Of a stretch of DNA of 64,000 bases, positions 43,433 through 55,507 are shown in pieces. Made by a program: the position numbers and the translations under genes. The stretch comes from Annulohypoxylon bovei var. microspora (Eukaryota > Ascomycota > Sordariomycetes > Xylariales > Hypoxylaceae), in assembly GCA_022836615.1 (NCBI GenBank), contig MU405315.1, positions 1 through 64,000 on the forward strand. Direction: 5' to 3'. Within the stretch, counting starts at the first letter, position 1, and each line of letters begins with the position of its first letter. The notes beneath the pieces are model-generated. The model saw only the letters and a program-made list of their open reading frames with translations, was not told the origin of the DNA and did not search any database.

Positions 43433-46400
43433 ATTGACCTCGGACAGCGACGAAGGAGACTGAGGACGAAAGCAACATAGATTTGCACTCGCAAAAACGC
43501 CTGGGTAAGGCGCACCGCTACTATTATAAAACGGCTGTGGTAGGGCGGGATCTGATACACTACCCAGTCCACAACCTGGTCCTCGTAGGACGGGGTAGTC
43601 GGGGACGTGCGTCACGAACGCATCCGGACCTGCATGACCTTCCGTCGGCTGTCTGGCAACGGCACTAGCTGGGTACATACATGCTCGGCTCAAATTGCAG
43701 TCCCTACCACGTACTACGCGTATAGTAAGTAGAGGAGTCAAATATGGACCTTGGTAGATAGACTATTTGAGTTGTGGATGCTGAGAGGTTAAACATGTAC
43801 TGATTCGTGGTCTACATATGAGGTAATTTCTAATATCATGCTCAAGAAATTACCCGTTCACTGTTTGGACTAGGGATGAGGGAAAGAAAGACTCGAGTTT
43901 ATTGAGTGAGCCATTGATGATTGACTCCAGGCCCGAGGGGGTGTGAACGAATTCTTACCTGATGTCTGTTCGGATCATCAATGGCTTACCACACACCCTG
44001 AACCATTGGCCACGATGGTTGTGGCTTCTCGGGGGATTCCATCTCACTAAGATATGCAAGGTCAGAAAGGTGACAACGCTGAAGATTGTTTGAGGTTGAT
44101 GGATCATGGGATGGCCATGTTGGAGGGGAAGATCAACACGTAGGGTTCAGCTCCAGAATGCATTATAGAAGGCGTCAGGGGTGGCCCCTGTCTCCGTGGG
44201 CTCCTTACCCTGGGCCGGGATGTTTTTGGAATGATGTGAACGGAATCCCAGGGGGGATCGCGGGATTAGTGATGGTGTTGTGTATCAAGGCTAGCACCAG
44301 CATTGATGGGGATCCCCAGTTTGGTAGTTCGTTTGTATCTGGTCAGCTTGGCTTAGAAAGCTGATACAATATCCCCCCTAAGAAATCAATCGCGCGAGAA
44401 CAGACAGCTGCAACGTGCCTAGTAGAAAAGGTTCGAGAAGCTTTTCGATACGGGCTGTACTAGCTGTACGGGGTTACATTACTCGCTATTACCAACATTG
44501 AAGGGATGCCCTGAAGCAATGGTTGCTTGGCAGTTTGCCCCTGGGCTTTTCCAATGGCCCGATGAACAAGGAAAGTCGACAGAGTCTCGGACGAGTCAGA
44601 AGCTCGGAATTCTAACGTCGTTATTAATGGTCGAAGTATGCCGGAAGTATGCGCTGTAATCTTGAAAATAAGAACAAGGCTAGGAAATGAGAGGGGAGCC
44701 TCCTTTCATCTAGCTTGCGGCAGCGGTGTATAGAACCTCGCATTGCAGATTTCATATTACTCCGTCGCATTCTTCCATCTGATAGGATGAGAAACATGTT
44801 TGGCCAATGACGAATCTTGGTCGAACTTTCAAGTCCAAAGATCCCTTGCAGTCGTTTCTTCCAATGGGATTGTTCACATATAATGGAACGATCCCCAGAA
44901 TTTTCTACTCATTTCAGAAGATGTTCCAATCAAATAGATCTGTCGACTTTCGGATTGTTTACGCTAGGTAATGTAAGACGATTGACGATGTTGTTTCTTT
45001 AAACAGCTTTCATATCGCTTGAGCTACATAGGTTAGATATACCTACGTACCTAAGTAGGCACCGTGGAGCTCGCGAATACGTCGTTACCGAATAGCTCGG
45101 GATATCACTTAGCGTTCTAGTAGCTTGTGATATTATCCGAGTTTAAGAGTTTGAGTTCACCACTCGGTCCGGTTGAGATGATTTAGTAACTAAATATCGT
45201 TAGGACCGAAAAGGGACAGAGGGGTTAGATCCTTGCTGGTGGTTTCACAGCGTCTAATGGGGTATAGTCCAGCCTTTGAAACGTGAATGATTGCGAAATA
45301 TGTACGTATCCCAGACTCCGAGAATAATCTGTGCTTGAGGTTAATCGAAGTACCTAGTATTCTTAAAAAAAAAAAAAGACGAGCTAGGAAATATATTCTC
45401 ACGAATCTTCGACGCGCGGCATCCAAGACTATTAGCTATTACATAGGACTTACCAAGGCCATCTCAAACGCGATAATATCTTTCCAATATTGAATTTACC
45501 TACCTACTAGCATCTAAGCTTGTTTCGCATCAAATATGTACCTAGCCTTCATCCGCAACGCTTTGTGATCAGTCCCGTCAGTGTGGTATGAAAATAGTCC
45601 CGGGCGATCTAGCTTAGATCGCTGGCGATTGACATACTAGCGATCGGCATAACAGATCGCTCAAGACGATCTAGGTAGATGGTTGAGGCGGCTACGCAAG
45701 GTTGTGCGCAACGTCACCGGTCATGGCCAGAGCGTAAACTTTACTCTCATAACATTTTATCTTATGATGATGATATCTTACGATGTGTTGATGGCTTACA
45801 GTACAGTATCTACGGTTTGGGAAGAAATCAAAAATGAGAACTGTATCTTGATAGTTACTTGAGTTTTCTAAATAAAAGTATGAGAGGCATTCGATGTGAA
45901 GTTAGCGAGTTAGCGAGATAGCGAGATGAAATCTACCCCCATCTATGTAATATTGGGCCAACGACTTCGACTTAAGTAAGTTAATGAAAAACTTAATTCA
46001 TCGTTGTAAATGATATGCTTGGCAGGACATATTAATTGGCACAAGCTTCTTCAAGTCACAGTCTCATAATACCTTGATATATAGGTAAACGTATTGGTGG
46101 GTTAATAAGGTTAAAATGTTGTTACGTCGATCTAACTGTCTAGTATACACTTGATCCACATTTGAGTAAACCACTTCCTAGATATCTATCGGGTATAGCT
46201 TGCGAGGTTGAACCCTCCAAAAGCCAACTATGTACTAGGTATGTTTATTAACGTGTTGTAATTATTTATTTATATCCATTATAAAACTTTACTGTTCCGC
46301 TTCTGCTAGGAGAGTATCCCATAAATGATACCTATCACTAACGATGGGCAGCTTCAAGTCCAGGTATAGTGACTTAATAAAACGTTGTTTAGGACCGATA

Positions 46401-47783
46401 TTTTCCATTTGACAAACCGAGTATTGAGACATTGGAAGTGGTTTCCCTCAACCTCATATAACACCATTGAAATAATTATCACGTTAAGCTAAGGGCTTAT
46501 GATATTGACATGACATCTAGGAGGCATAACCTTGGAACTATCTTGGCTAATGGGTGCGAGGTTCGGAGCCGTCTTGTGCCTGACAATCATATCCTATTTG
46601 GGCCATTTGACTCGCTTTATTTTATTTAGGTCTTCGTCCCGAGTTTATTTTGACCCGCCGGCAGGTATGGGTTCGACGCAAGGGTGGAAAGTTAGAAGTG
46701 AAGTATAGCCTATAATAATAGTCTTATTGAAGCTATTCGTGGGAAAAAAACATGATTACCTAAGTGACTGCCAATGATGTAATACCAAGTCAGCAATGAT
46801 AGCGGTGAGTTGGTACATAGAAGACATATCGTCAAACGAAGGGTGTCGGATCGTCTTCATGCAGAATATTGATATGGGGATGTACAACAACGTTGCTGAC
46901 ACCTACTAATCATTTATTTCGAAGTTACTGTGTAAGACATGCTCGAATGAAGATGCTTAATAGAGAATAATATTTACCTATAGATGTTTGTGATTAGGTA
47001 GTAATGGAGGTGTTGGTATGGAAGTTCAGCTTCGGGAGCCGTGAAAGAGGCTACAGTTACCAAACCACCACTGAGACAATGCTATGTCTCACATAAACAA
47101 TCAAAATAATTTGGATGTGTATATAAATATGCACTATTAATGATTATTTAATTTGCATAAATGGGTTGGTTTCGAGTAGTACACGATCATAAAGGGAAAA
47201 AGAGGTGACATAGAGATGATGGATATGATGGATACATATAACTTAAACTGATAACTTCGGCTTCAGCTTCAATGTTCAAGGTTGTCTTTTTGTCTTCTAA
47301 ACCATGTACCTAAGTAACCTGGTAATTGGGACTGACGTATGATGGCGGGGCGATGATGAGAGAGGTTCAGCGTTGAGCTGTTGGTTTGTGGCTTGATAAA
47401 TTGCGAGCTGCAAAATTGTTAGGCGAAATAGACTTTCCTTTCCCCCTTGGCAGCTTGAGTGCGCAAAGTGAGACGGAAAAGCCACATGGCCTATTGCATG
47501 TGCCACAAAGTGGGCGGGCGGGCAGCAATCAGCGGTAATCTAAACCCGAAAACAGCCCCTCCTTCAGGTCATGTCCAGAGAGTGGTTCATCACCTAATCA
47601 GAACCGCGCATCCGTTTTTTTTTTCTTCTCTTTGACATCTGAAGGCTCGTGCCGATTCTCCCCCTAAACACGCCAACTTCTAGTAAACAACACATCACCT
47701 CTTCTTCTTTCTCCCTTACTCCCTCTTGCTCTCCCGTCAACTGTACATCCAGAGATACAAGCAAATAATCAAGTCTAGCAACC
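43433..47783. other. Gene-poor region with palindrome cluster
   Basis: About 4.3 kb with no supported gene. Open frames are short and AT-rich. A cluster of GCGATC/GATCGC palindromes lies at 45604-45661, an A13 run at 45365-45377, and a triple AGCGAG repeat near 45904. The part just before 47784 is the profilin promoter, with pyrimidine-rich tracts (47690-47745). Confidence 0.6.
45604..45661. repeat. Cluster of inverted repeats built on GCGATC
   Basis: GCGATCTA-GCT-TAGATCGC (45604-45622) is a perfect 8-bp inverted repeat with a 3-nt centre. It is followed by AGCGATC (45639-45645) and GATCGCT (45655-45661), a 7-bp inverted repeat. Another GGCGATT lies between, and GACGATCT follows at about 45665. 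Confidence 0.85.
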
Positions 47784-48561
47784 ATGTCGTGGCAAGGTAA
47801 ATAAAAACATTCCCCCCCTTTCCTATCTAATAACCCCACCTTCGTTAGGGTGACAGGGCTGACCTTCTTCGTCATAGCCTACGTTGACACCAGGTAATTA
47901 TCGTCACCGCGACACGACGGCGTTATACGTTATATACAATTACTGCCATCTGCTAACCACTCGTACGTAATGACAGCCTTGTCGCTACCGGCCATGTTGA
48001 TAAGGGCGCCATCATCAGTGCTGCCGGTGACAGCGTCTGGGCCACCTCTGCTGGGTTTACGGTATTTGATGATCCCTGCTCTTTATTCCCTCCCTCACCT
48101 TGTCGCCAACTAGATATGACGGAACACCGAGCACATGGACACGTAATTCTGTGTTGTTATAATTATGCGAGAAGGGTATAGGGACTGACCTGTTTGGATG
48201 ATAGGTTAAACCCGAGGAGATGAAGAACCTCGTCAGTATCTTAGCCGGAAACTCAGGTGCCGTAGACAAGGCCCACGCAGACGGCATCTACGTTGCAGGC
48301 GAACGATACGTTGTCACCCGGATCGAGGACCGGAGCGTCTATGCACGACAGGTGGGTTCATATAATAAACTTCCCATCTCATTAATTATCAGATACAATA
48401 ATTGACTGGAATGCGCAATATTGTAGGGTCGGTCTGGTATTAGCGTCGTTAAGACGAAGCAAGCGATCATAATCGCCCATTACCCCGAGTCGGTACAAGC
48501 CGGAAACTCGACCCAGACCGTCGAAGCGCTCGCGGACTACCTCATCAAGGTCGGATACTAG
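47784..48561 (+). CDS. pfy1: Profilin
   Basis: Profilin binds monomeric actin, poly-proline stretches of formins and phosphoinositides and promotes filament growth at hyphal tips. Five exons: 47784-47796, 47878-47893, 47977-48061, 48205-48351 and 48427-48561 (introns 81, 83, 143 and 75 nt). They encode 131 residues, the family length. The start MSWQAYVDTSLVATGHVDKGAIIS is assembled from three exons, the second only 16 nt, and carries the Trp/Tyr of the poly-proline site. SVWATSAGF, the actin-binding region KTKQAIIIAHYPE and the end ALADYLIKVGY are all conserved. All exon joins keep the frame exactly. Confidence 0.96.
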
Positions 48562-49235
48562 ACGCGGTATTTATTGAGGATAGTTCGTGCCTTCCCGAGG
48601 ACGAGGAGTTGTAGGCGGGCGTGGCGCGCGGAGAACGCCATACTGGGCAGACTGGGCTAGGAGCAATGCCTGCTATTTTAGGACTGCAGGGCAAAGGGGG
48701 GATAGTTTAGCAAGAGATTTTCTGTTGTTGATGTCACACAACGCCAAACGGCGGCGGCTCAGGCGGCTCAGACTGATTCGTCGTCCCTCTTTTCTTCGAG
48801 ACCATCATCACATCATCTGCCGGTTCCCCTAGATTCTGCATAGGCAAATGATAAATGGCCTTCTTTCTTCTTCTCGCACCTTTTTTTCTTTTCACATGTA
48901 AAAAGTTACAAAGGCGCCTTCTTAGCTCATGGCGAAAAAATGATCTTCACAGGCCTTGCGGGTTCAAATGTTCTAGTTTGCTTCTGGGTATCCCCGAACC
49001 TAGTTTGGTACTCCCGAAAAATCCTCTATACCGTCATATACAATATCATACAGACCTATCCTACTTCCTCATTAACGTCTCTCCGCGTTGCAATTGCGTG
49101 GTATGAAAACATTGCGGCTTAGTCTCTTAGACAAGAACCTCGGGTAGCGTAAAGGGGATAGGCGAACAAATTATGTAGGTAATTATGTAGCTCTAACCAT
49201 AGCCTTTGGAAAACAGATAACCGTGTCTGTCCGGC
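48562..49235. other. Convergent 3' flanks
   Basis: Region between convergent profilin and got1 genes. No gene seen. Confidence 0.55.
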
Positions 49236-50059
49236 TCAGACGGGCAACTCGGCGTTCCGCCGGCCGCCAAGGCCGGGCACGCGGTCGATCAACATCCCGA
49301 TGTAGGGTCCAATAACGGGGGCGTTGCGGGCGAAGCTGGCTATCGTGCCGAGGAAGTCGCCGAATAGGACCATGATTCCATATAGTTCGACGCAGAAGCC
49401 GATCAGAGGCCACCGCATCAGGATCAGCAGGAGTCCGAGGAAGAAAGCGGCGGTGCCCTTAGCCTTTTGCTTCCGCGCGAAGAAGAGTAGCGTCTTTTGC
49501 GGACCGATGATTATTGTGAGCCCGATTAGGAAGAGGATCTAGGTCGAGGGTTAGGAGGGACGGTTCGTGTTTGGTCAGGATTCGAGTACGGGAGTAGGTA
49601 GAGGTGAGGTGAGGTCAAGCAAGAAAATAGCGTACATTGCCCATAGCAAGCCTGTGTGCGCGTAAAGCGACGCTGTTAGAATGCCAAACGAACATGTATA
49701 CGGGTTCGGGGTTTGTAGGGAGGTGAGGTGTGCGCGGATGGTCACTTACATAGCTCGATCAAAGAATAGCATAACACCTCCGATCAGAAAGAAGCCTCCT
49801 ATAGAGCACGGATAATAGATCGCATTAGCGCCGTCGTAGAAAACTACCTATGCTTGCGCGCGCATGCTACCTCCTGAAGAAACAGGCACACGAGCACACC
49901 AACATTTTGGATATCACGTACCGCCAGAGCAGAAAGCGACCCCAATCTCTATACACAATATCAATGGTCAGCCGGCGCTATTTCTAACCTCTCAAACATC
50001 GAAGCTCTCATATTTTAATATTTCTTACTTTGGGTGTCTGACAACCACATTGTAGGCAT
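49236..50059 (-). CDS. got1: Golgi transport protein Got1
   Basis: Got1 is a small four-helix membrane protein of early Golgi/COPII vesicles needed for ER-Golgi traffic. Five exons: 50029-50059, 49922-49948, 49750-49798, 49636-49651 and 49236-49538 (introns 80, 123, 98 and 97 nt). They give 141 residues, the family length. The assembled sequence reads MPTMWLSDTQK, IGVAFCSGGGFFLIGG, MLFFDRAMLAMGN (from three exons, one of 16 nt), ILFLIGLTIIIGPQKTLLFFARKQK, GTAAFFLGLLLILMRWPLIGF and ELYGIMVLFGDFL. A start at the second Met (50050) is equally possible. Most of the protein comes from the last exon, so single-frame gene calls would miss the first 40 residues. Confidence 0.94.
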
Positions 50060-51123
50060 TTTCGAATCGTCAGATCTAGGAGGGAGATAGAGAAACGGGC
50101 AGAAGAGGACGACGGTCCTGCTTCACAAGGGTCGTTATAGCAGGCGAACACGAGGTGGGAGGCTTGTTCGTTGAGGTGTGGGCGCAATTGGTCGGTATGT
50201 CAAAGCTTTGGAATCCGGGGACGTGTAATTTTCGAGATATTCGTTTAAGCTTGCGTCAGGGGATAATAGAACACGAATCGCGGAATAAACCCTGACCCCC
50301 AAACGCGGCAGCCGCAGATTATAGCAGTCAGCTGGTGGCAGCTGCGAGCGGTTAGCGTATTTAAACCTGGCACGTAACTGAATTTTAGTCAAACTTTGTC
50401 TTTTAGCATAATCCTATTTTTTTGTTCAATGCTCCCGCCAGAATCTCTCAGGGGTAACAATTATGAAGCTTTTGCATGATACCAATCCGGTGTAGCCATT
50501 GCTGAAAGCTCTAGTCCATGCATCTGAGCTTCAATCTCCTGCATTTAGAGGAGGGGGAGCAGTACTAAGCTCTCGTATCACCAAGAATTTCAGAGTAATG
50601 GCAAGAGTTCATAAGGAGAAGGTGGGTAATTCATAACCACGCTTTCATTAACTAGATGCTGTCGAACTAGCCGCTCTTCTCTAGAGGGCCAATTGCAACT
50701 TTCTATGATATCTTGAACATAACATCCTGCCGCGACGTCTTTAGCTTTCGAGCTATGGTCACTGAGATTGATCCCCCCATTCATTCTCGGTACCCGTCAG
50801 TTACAGGCGGAGAGCAAACTCATTTTTCCCAATCACGATTAAGCCGGAGCGTAACCTGCTATCGGTTGCCGAAAGGTGATCGATACATAGGATAAGCTTG
50901 ACTTCGTTGGTTGAACATATGTATATGTGCCGTTTCCCCCTTGGTCGATAACCTCTAGTCTTCTGAAGTAAATACGATGACTCTGTAATTTTCAAAGGAG
51001 CCTAATGGATAGCCCTTGCCATCGTAAATCTTGTAGGCAGAATAGATATAACAAGACTGCATTATGTAGCACCATAATGCTTGATAAAACCGCTTGTGTG
51101 TATCTCGAACTATCCAATTCTCT
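50060..51123. other. Intergenic
   Basis: got1 promoter and ies6 3' flank. The open frames here show no motif. No gene seen. Confidence 0.55.
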
Positions 51124-51741
51124 TCATTTTAAGACCGTGTGTGCACCTCTAGCCTCCAGATATTGCTCGGCCGCGCCCTGCGGTAGCGTGCGGATGAAGC
51201 TAAACACCTCTTTGCTGTGATACCGTAGCCGACTCTTGGGATCTAGATAGGGAGCAGGGAGACCGGTAATATCGCAGTACCGCTTTGTGTGCGCCAGCGC
51301 AGGCGCCGATTCGATGTTGGTGTACGTCGCGCTTGGCGCCGCCGAGACCGTCGCTCCTCCGCTACCGCCAGGTCCACCCGGTCGCAAGGTCTTCTCTAGT
51401 ACCAGCTTCGACAAACTACGTGAAGCCTGGGCAAGATTCGGCTGCAAGTTCGAGTTGCTGTTTGCACCAGTGGCGGACTGCTGTGCGGGCGTCGAAGAAC
51501 CACTAGTAGAGAGCCCGTCGTCAGCAGGGGTCGGGGTGACAGCACCGCTGTTGTCTTGCGGCGTGGCGATGATGGAGTTGGCCTCCTTGCGAGAGGCGTC
51601 GCCGAGGATAGTCTTGATGTTCTTGTTGCGACGCTGGTTGGGTCGCCAATGAGGGTTCCGAAAACTCTTGGAAATGGAATGGATGTCGAGCTTGTCAATG
51701 AGTTCCTGGTGCGCAATCTGGGCTTCGGTCGGAGCAGCCAT
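51124..51741 (-). CDS. ies6: INO80 chromatin-remodelling subunit Ies6 (YL1-C domain)
   Basis: Single-exon protein of 205 residues. Ies6 pairs with Arp5 to form the Arp5-Ies6 module of the INO80 nucleosome-remodelling complex. The N-terminal KSFRNPHWRPNQRRNKNIKTIL block is the conserved Ies6 signature. A Ser/Pro/Asn low-complexity linker (about 60-110) follows, then the YL1-C domain (about 150-190), with RYCDITGLPAPYLDPKSRLRYHS. Lysine- and arginine-rich parts suit nuclear DNA-bound function. It lies 1.5 kb from arp5, its direct partner, on the opposite strand. Confidence 0.94.
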   Translation of the reverse strand: MAAPTEAQIAHQELIDKLDIHSISKSFRNPHWRPNQRRNKNIKTILGDASRKEANSIIATPQDNSGAVTPTPADDGLSTSGSSTPAQQSATGANSNSNLQPNLAQASRSLSKLVLEKTLRPGGPGGSGGATVSAAPSATYTNIESAPALAHTKRYCDITGLPAPYLDPKSRLRYHSKEVFSFIRTLPQGAAEQYLEARGAHTVLK

Positions 51742-52092
51742 TTTGTATGATTGAAGGGAAACGTTGGTTTGTGGTAAACTTTTCTGAGCTGTAGATTCGT
51801 TTGTGAAATAAATATGTTGCTGTAGTTTCTTAGATACTTGCCCAGGTGGTCAATGACGCCCTAGTTACATCTACTTAGGTACTTGGTGTGCAGCTAAAGG
51901 TGCTATTAAAAGAGCCCTGAGCTGGGAAGGACCACCGTGGACCGCCGCTTATCTAAATGATCCATGCAATCGCGCTATTCTATGTAGTTCAATGTTACAT
52001 ACTTGTATGTACATGTTGTACCTCAACTCTTTCACATCCCACCAAAGACCAAGTCAATACTCTGGTATAAGTCAAAGGGCCAACCTGACAAG
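51742..52092. promoter_or_regulatory. Divergent promoter, ies6 / dad4
   Basis: A 351-base region between the ies6 and dad4 starts. No coding signal seen. Confidence 0.5.
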
Positions 52093-52499
52093 ATGGTAAT
52101 TATCTGGTATTTAGCTGACCTTATATCGAAATGGGCTAACCGTAATCTTCAGGAGAGTCCCCATGAACATCAGCAGAACCTTCTCTTATCGCGCATCATC
52201 ACCAATGTTGTAAGTTGAATTCCATACTTTTTCTTGCCCCGCTACTGGTAGTGAGCCCAGACAACTCATACAACATGTAAAGGAGAAACTCAACGAAGCA
52301 ATCGTGGTTATGAACAAGAGTCTCCAGGAGATCAACATTCAGAATATGAATATTGAGCTTGTAGCTCAGATGTTCAAGAACTACCAGTCCAACGTACTCT
52401 TCCATTTAGAAGGTGAGTGGTTCTTTAATTCCAAGTTGGTCAACAAACCCGTTCTAAACTCATCATATAGCCACCGACAACCTAAAAGAGCCCGTGTGA
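52093..52499 (+). CDS. dad4: DASH/Dam1 kinetochore complex subunit Dad4
   Basis: Dad4 is one of the ten small subunits of the DASH/Dam1 ring that couples kinetochores to microtubules. Four coding exons: 52093-52095 (only the ATG), 52153-52209, 52283-52412 and 52471-52499, with introns of 57, 73 and 58 nt. The assembled protein has 72 residues, the family length: [67 protein letters not shown] and LKEPV. The core from LSRII to FHLEAT follows the Dad4 pattern closely, which fixes every splice site. The first exon follows from the MESPHE start and the donor GTAATT directly after ATG. No single open frame covers this gene. Confidence 0.93.
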
Positions 52500-53213
52500 G
52501 CTGGCCTACTCCTGAATGGGCATATGGAAATGCAAACTGTTTGGTAGTTGGCAGGTTATGTGTTTGTGCGGACTACCTACTTGATGTATGAAGCTCAAGA
52601 GAGCTGTACCAAGTTTCCTATCTGTCTACAAACGATGAAACTCAACGTTGTGCGTATAAGACTTTAGAGCTTAAGAGTTTCTAGTCATAGCACTTTTGCA
52701 ATAGGCCACTCAATGATGTCTAAGTAATTAGAGCCATCATTCTATTAAGCAATTCTTTTGATATCATTATACCTGCTGTTTATAGGTAGCGTCAGTGTGA
52801 AAACGCGACTTTTTGTGAACATACGCGATGCTTATATGTATGAAGTACATGTACCCGTACATACAACCTTAATAGTCTCCACTGAATATAGCTGCCAATG
52901 GGGACCTTTTACCAGTGTTCCGACTTCCGATAGAAGCAAGCACAGGGCAAGCTACTAATGTTGTATGTTCGTCAGCCTTGCATCTCCAAACGGTTCAGAT
53001 GATGGCAGGAACTCAAAAAAAAAGTTCACCATTCATATAACAGCATAGATTACACACATAATGGCTTAATTTACTATCAATTGATAAAACACCTCATAAC
53101 TCAATTCTAGTCACATTTTTGAAACCCCGAACTTTTCATCTACAACAAATCAATAACTCAACCATGCAACACTCCCAACTTCCTTAGCTATCACCACCAC
53201 ATAACCCATCAGC
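52500..53213. other. Intergenic
   Basis: dad4 3' flank and arp5 promoter, AT-rich. No gene seen. Confidence 0.55.
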
Positions 53214-55507
53214 ATGGCGCCCTCCGCGATTGATCTTCCTGCGCTTCCCGTGCGCCAGGAAAAAACATATCCACCCCCGCGAATCTACAATGCGAAAGAG
53301 ACCAAATTCGAAAAACCTACTCCCGCTCAGCCTGATGGTCTCGAGGAGGCTCTTACAAAGCCTGCCGGCACAGTCGCCATCGTCATTGACAATGGATCGT
53401 CCGCCGTGAGAGCTGGATGGTCATTCGAGTCGAAGCCGCGGTTGAGCATTCCTCCTATTATGGCCAAATATAGAGATAGAAAAGTTGGCAAGACCTATTC
53501 CTTCGCAGGTTTCGATTGTTACGCCGACACGACCGCCCGAGGACACATCCGAAATGCATTTGAAGCTGGGACAGGTATCGTCAGCAACTGGGACGTAGAG
53601 GAGCATGTTCTAGATTGGACGTTTCTAAAGCTGGGCCTGAACAATGATGATGGCTCTATCGATCTACCCATTGTCATGACTGAGGCAGTAGCTAACCTAC
53701 CATATTCACGAAAATGTGTGTCCTCCGGACCTCTCTGGTTTGACTCTAGCTGACATTTTGTATAGCTATGAACGAAATCATATTCGAATGCTACCAGGCC
53801 CCGTCACTTGCCACCGGCATCGATTCTCTCTTCTCCTACCGCTATAACAAGGGCTCTACCGGTCTGGTAGTCTCCTCTTCATATAGCTCCACCCATGTCA
53901 TACCCGTTTTCGATTCGAAGGCTATGCTAGCTCAAGCTATCCGATTAAACTGGGGAGGATGGCATGCCGCAGAATACCTCCTAAAGCTCATCCGTCTCAA
54001 GTATCCATCGTTTCCGGGAAAACTGAATGCTTCACAAGCTGAGCACATGATCAGAGATCATTGTTATATATCTAAGTCATATGATGACGAGCTACGATCT
54101 TACCTAGACTGGACAGGGCTAGAAGATCGCGATGTCGTAATCCAGTACCCTTTCACAGAAGAGGTCATAATCCAAAAAAGCGAGGAAGAGCTCGCTCGGA
54201 TAGTCGAGCGAAAGAAAGAGAGCGGACGAAGACTCCAAGAGCAAGCAGCGAAGATGCGCTTAGACAAACTAATGAGAAAAGAGCAAGAGCTAGAGTACTA
54301 TAAAAAACTGCATGCGAAGATTAGCGATGCGAACAAGAAGGACACAAAACGCCTTCTCGACGCGGAAGATATGAAGGACGAGGCGCAACTTGAGCGTACA
54401 ATCAAAGAGCTAGACAAGTCCATCAAGCGCGCCCGTACGAAGGACGTAGGTGGCGATCCCGAGGAGGAGCAGGAGGAGCCCGATTTCAGCCTGCTTGAAG
54501 TGCCCGATGACCAGTTAGATGAAGCTAGTCTAAAGACAAAGCGACACCAGCGACTTTTAAAATCAAACCATGAGGCACGAGCACGCGCCAAAGCCGAGAA
54601 AGAAGCCGAAAAGGCGCGCGTTGCGGAGGTGGAGCGGTTAGATAGGGAACGGCGCGAGAATGATCTAGAAGGCTGGCTTGAGGAGAAACGAGTAGCACGT
54701 AACCTTGCACTACAGAGAATGAAGGAGCGAGATCGTCTCAAGGCAGACCTCGGAAACCGCAAGTCACTAGCCTCACAAATTCGTATGAAGTCTATCGCGA
54801 ACCTTGCTTCGGATAACCCCCGAGGCAAACGCCGTCGCGGTGGAGATGACGATAACTTCGGCGCAAACGATGACGACTGGGGTGTGTACAGGCAAATTCA
54901 GGTGGGCGAAGGCGGTAGCGACGACGAAGATGGCGAGGAAGATTTTGAGGCAACTCTTAAAACACTTGAGGAAGACCTACTCCGCTACGACGAGGGATTC
55001 ACACACGAACACACATGGGAGGCCCAGAATGACTGGAACAAGAGCCTCCTCCACGCGTTTTTGCGCGGCCCCCGACCCTTCGACCCGTCCTCCCAAGCCG
55101 ATATCCACCAGATCCACCTCAACGTCGAGCGCATACGAGTGCCGGAGGTCGTCTTCCAGCCCTCCATCGCGGGCGTAGATCAAGCGGGGCTCGTGGAGAT
55201 TGCCGGCGACATCCTGACGCAACGGCTCGTGGGCATCGCCGGTTTGAACCGCGATAACTTCTTAAAGGACATCTTCCTAACTGGTGGCAACACCCTCTTC
55301 GACAGTTTCGACTACCGTCTCCGCCAGGGTCTCACGCCGTTATTGCCCGTCGATGTGCCGCTTAATATCCGCCGCGCGGGCGACCCGTTGCTAGACGCGT
55401 GGCGTGGCGCCGCTCAATGGGTTGGGACGCCGGCCTGGAAGACGGCGACGGTGACTAAGGCGGAGTACCAGGAGAAGGGGCATGATTACTTGAAGGTACG
55501 TTGTTAA
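53214..55507 (+). CDS. arp5: Actin-related protein 5 (Arp5), INO80 complex
   Basis: Arp5 is the actin-fold subunit that, with Ies6, couples INO80 ATPase activity to nucleosome sliding. Exons 53214-53715 and 53766-55507 (intron 50 nt, donor GTGTGT, joining PYSRK to SMNEIIFECY) give 747 residues. The actin fold starts with VAIVIDNGSSAVRAGW (about 53-68). It is interrupted by the Arp5-type insert (about 300-520), a charged coiled coil rich in Glu/Lys/Arg (ERKKESGRRLQEQAAKMRLD), then acidic stretches. The fold resumes with DIFLTGGNTLFDSFDYRLRQGL and GAAQWVGTPAW. The end is uncertain. Unspliced, the protein ends YLKVRC at 55507. A donor at 55496 with an acceptor at 55567 would replace it with a 13-residue end and stop at 55609. 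Confidence 0.93.

Noticed and set aside
44086..44364. 92-codon plus-strand frame with Gly/Trp/Pro content
   Set aside because: It starts at TTG, not ATG, has no upstream exon with proper signals and matches no family.
54298..54828. 176-codon minus-strand frame inside arp5
   Set aside because: Antisense of the Lys/Glu/Arg-rich insert, producing a Ser/Arg/Phe-rich shadow.
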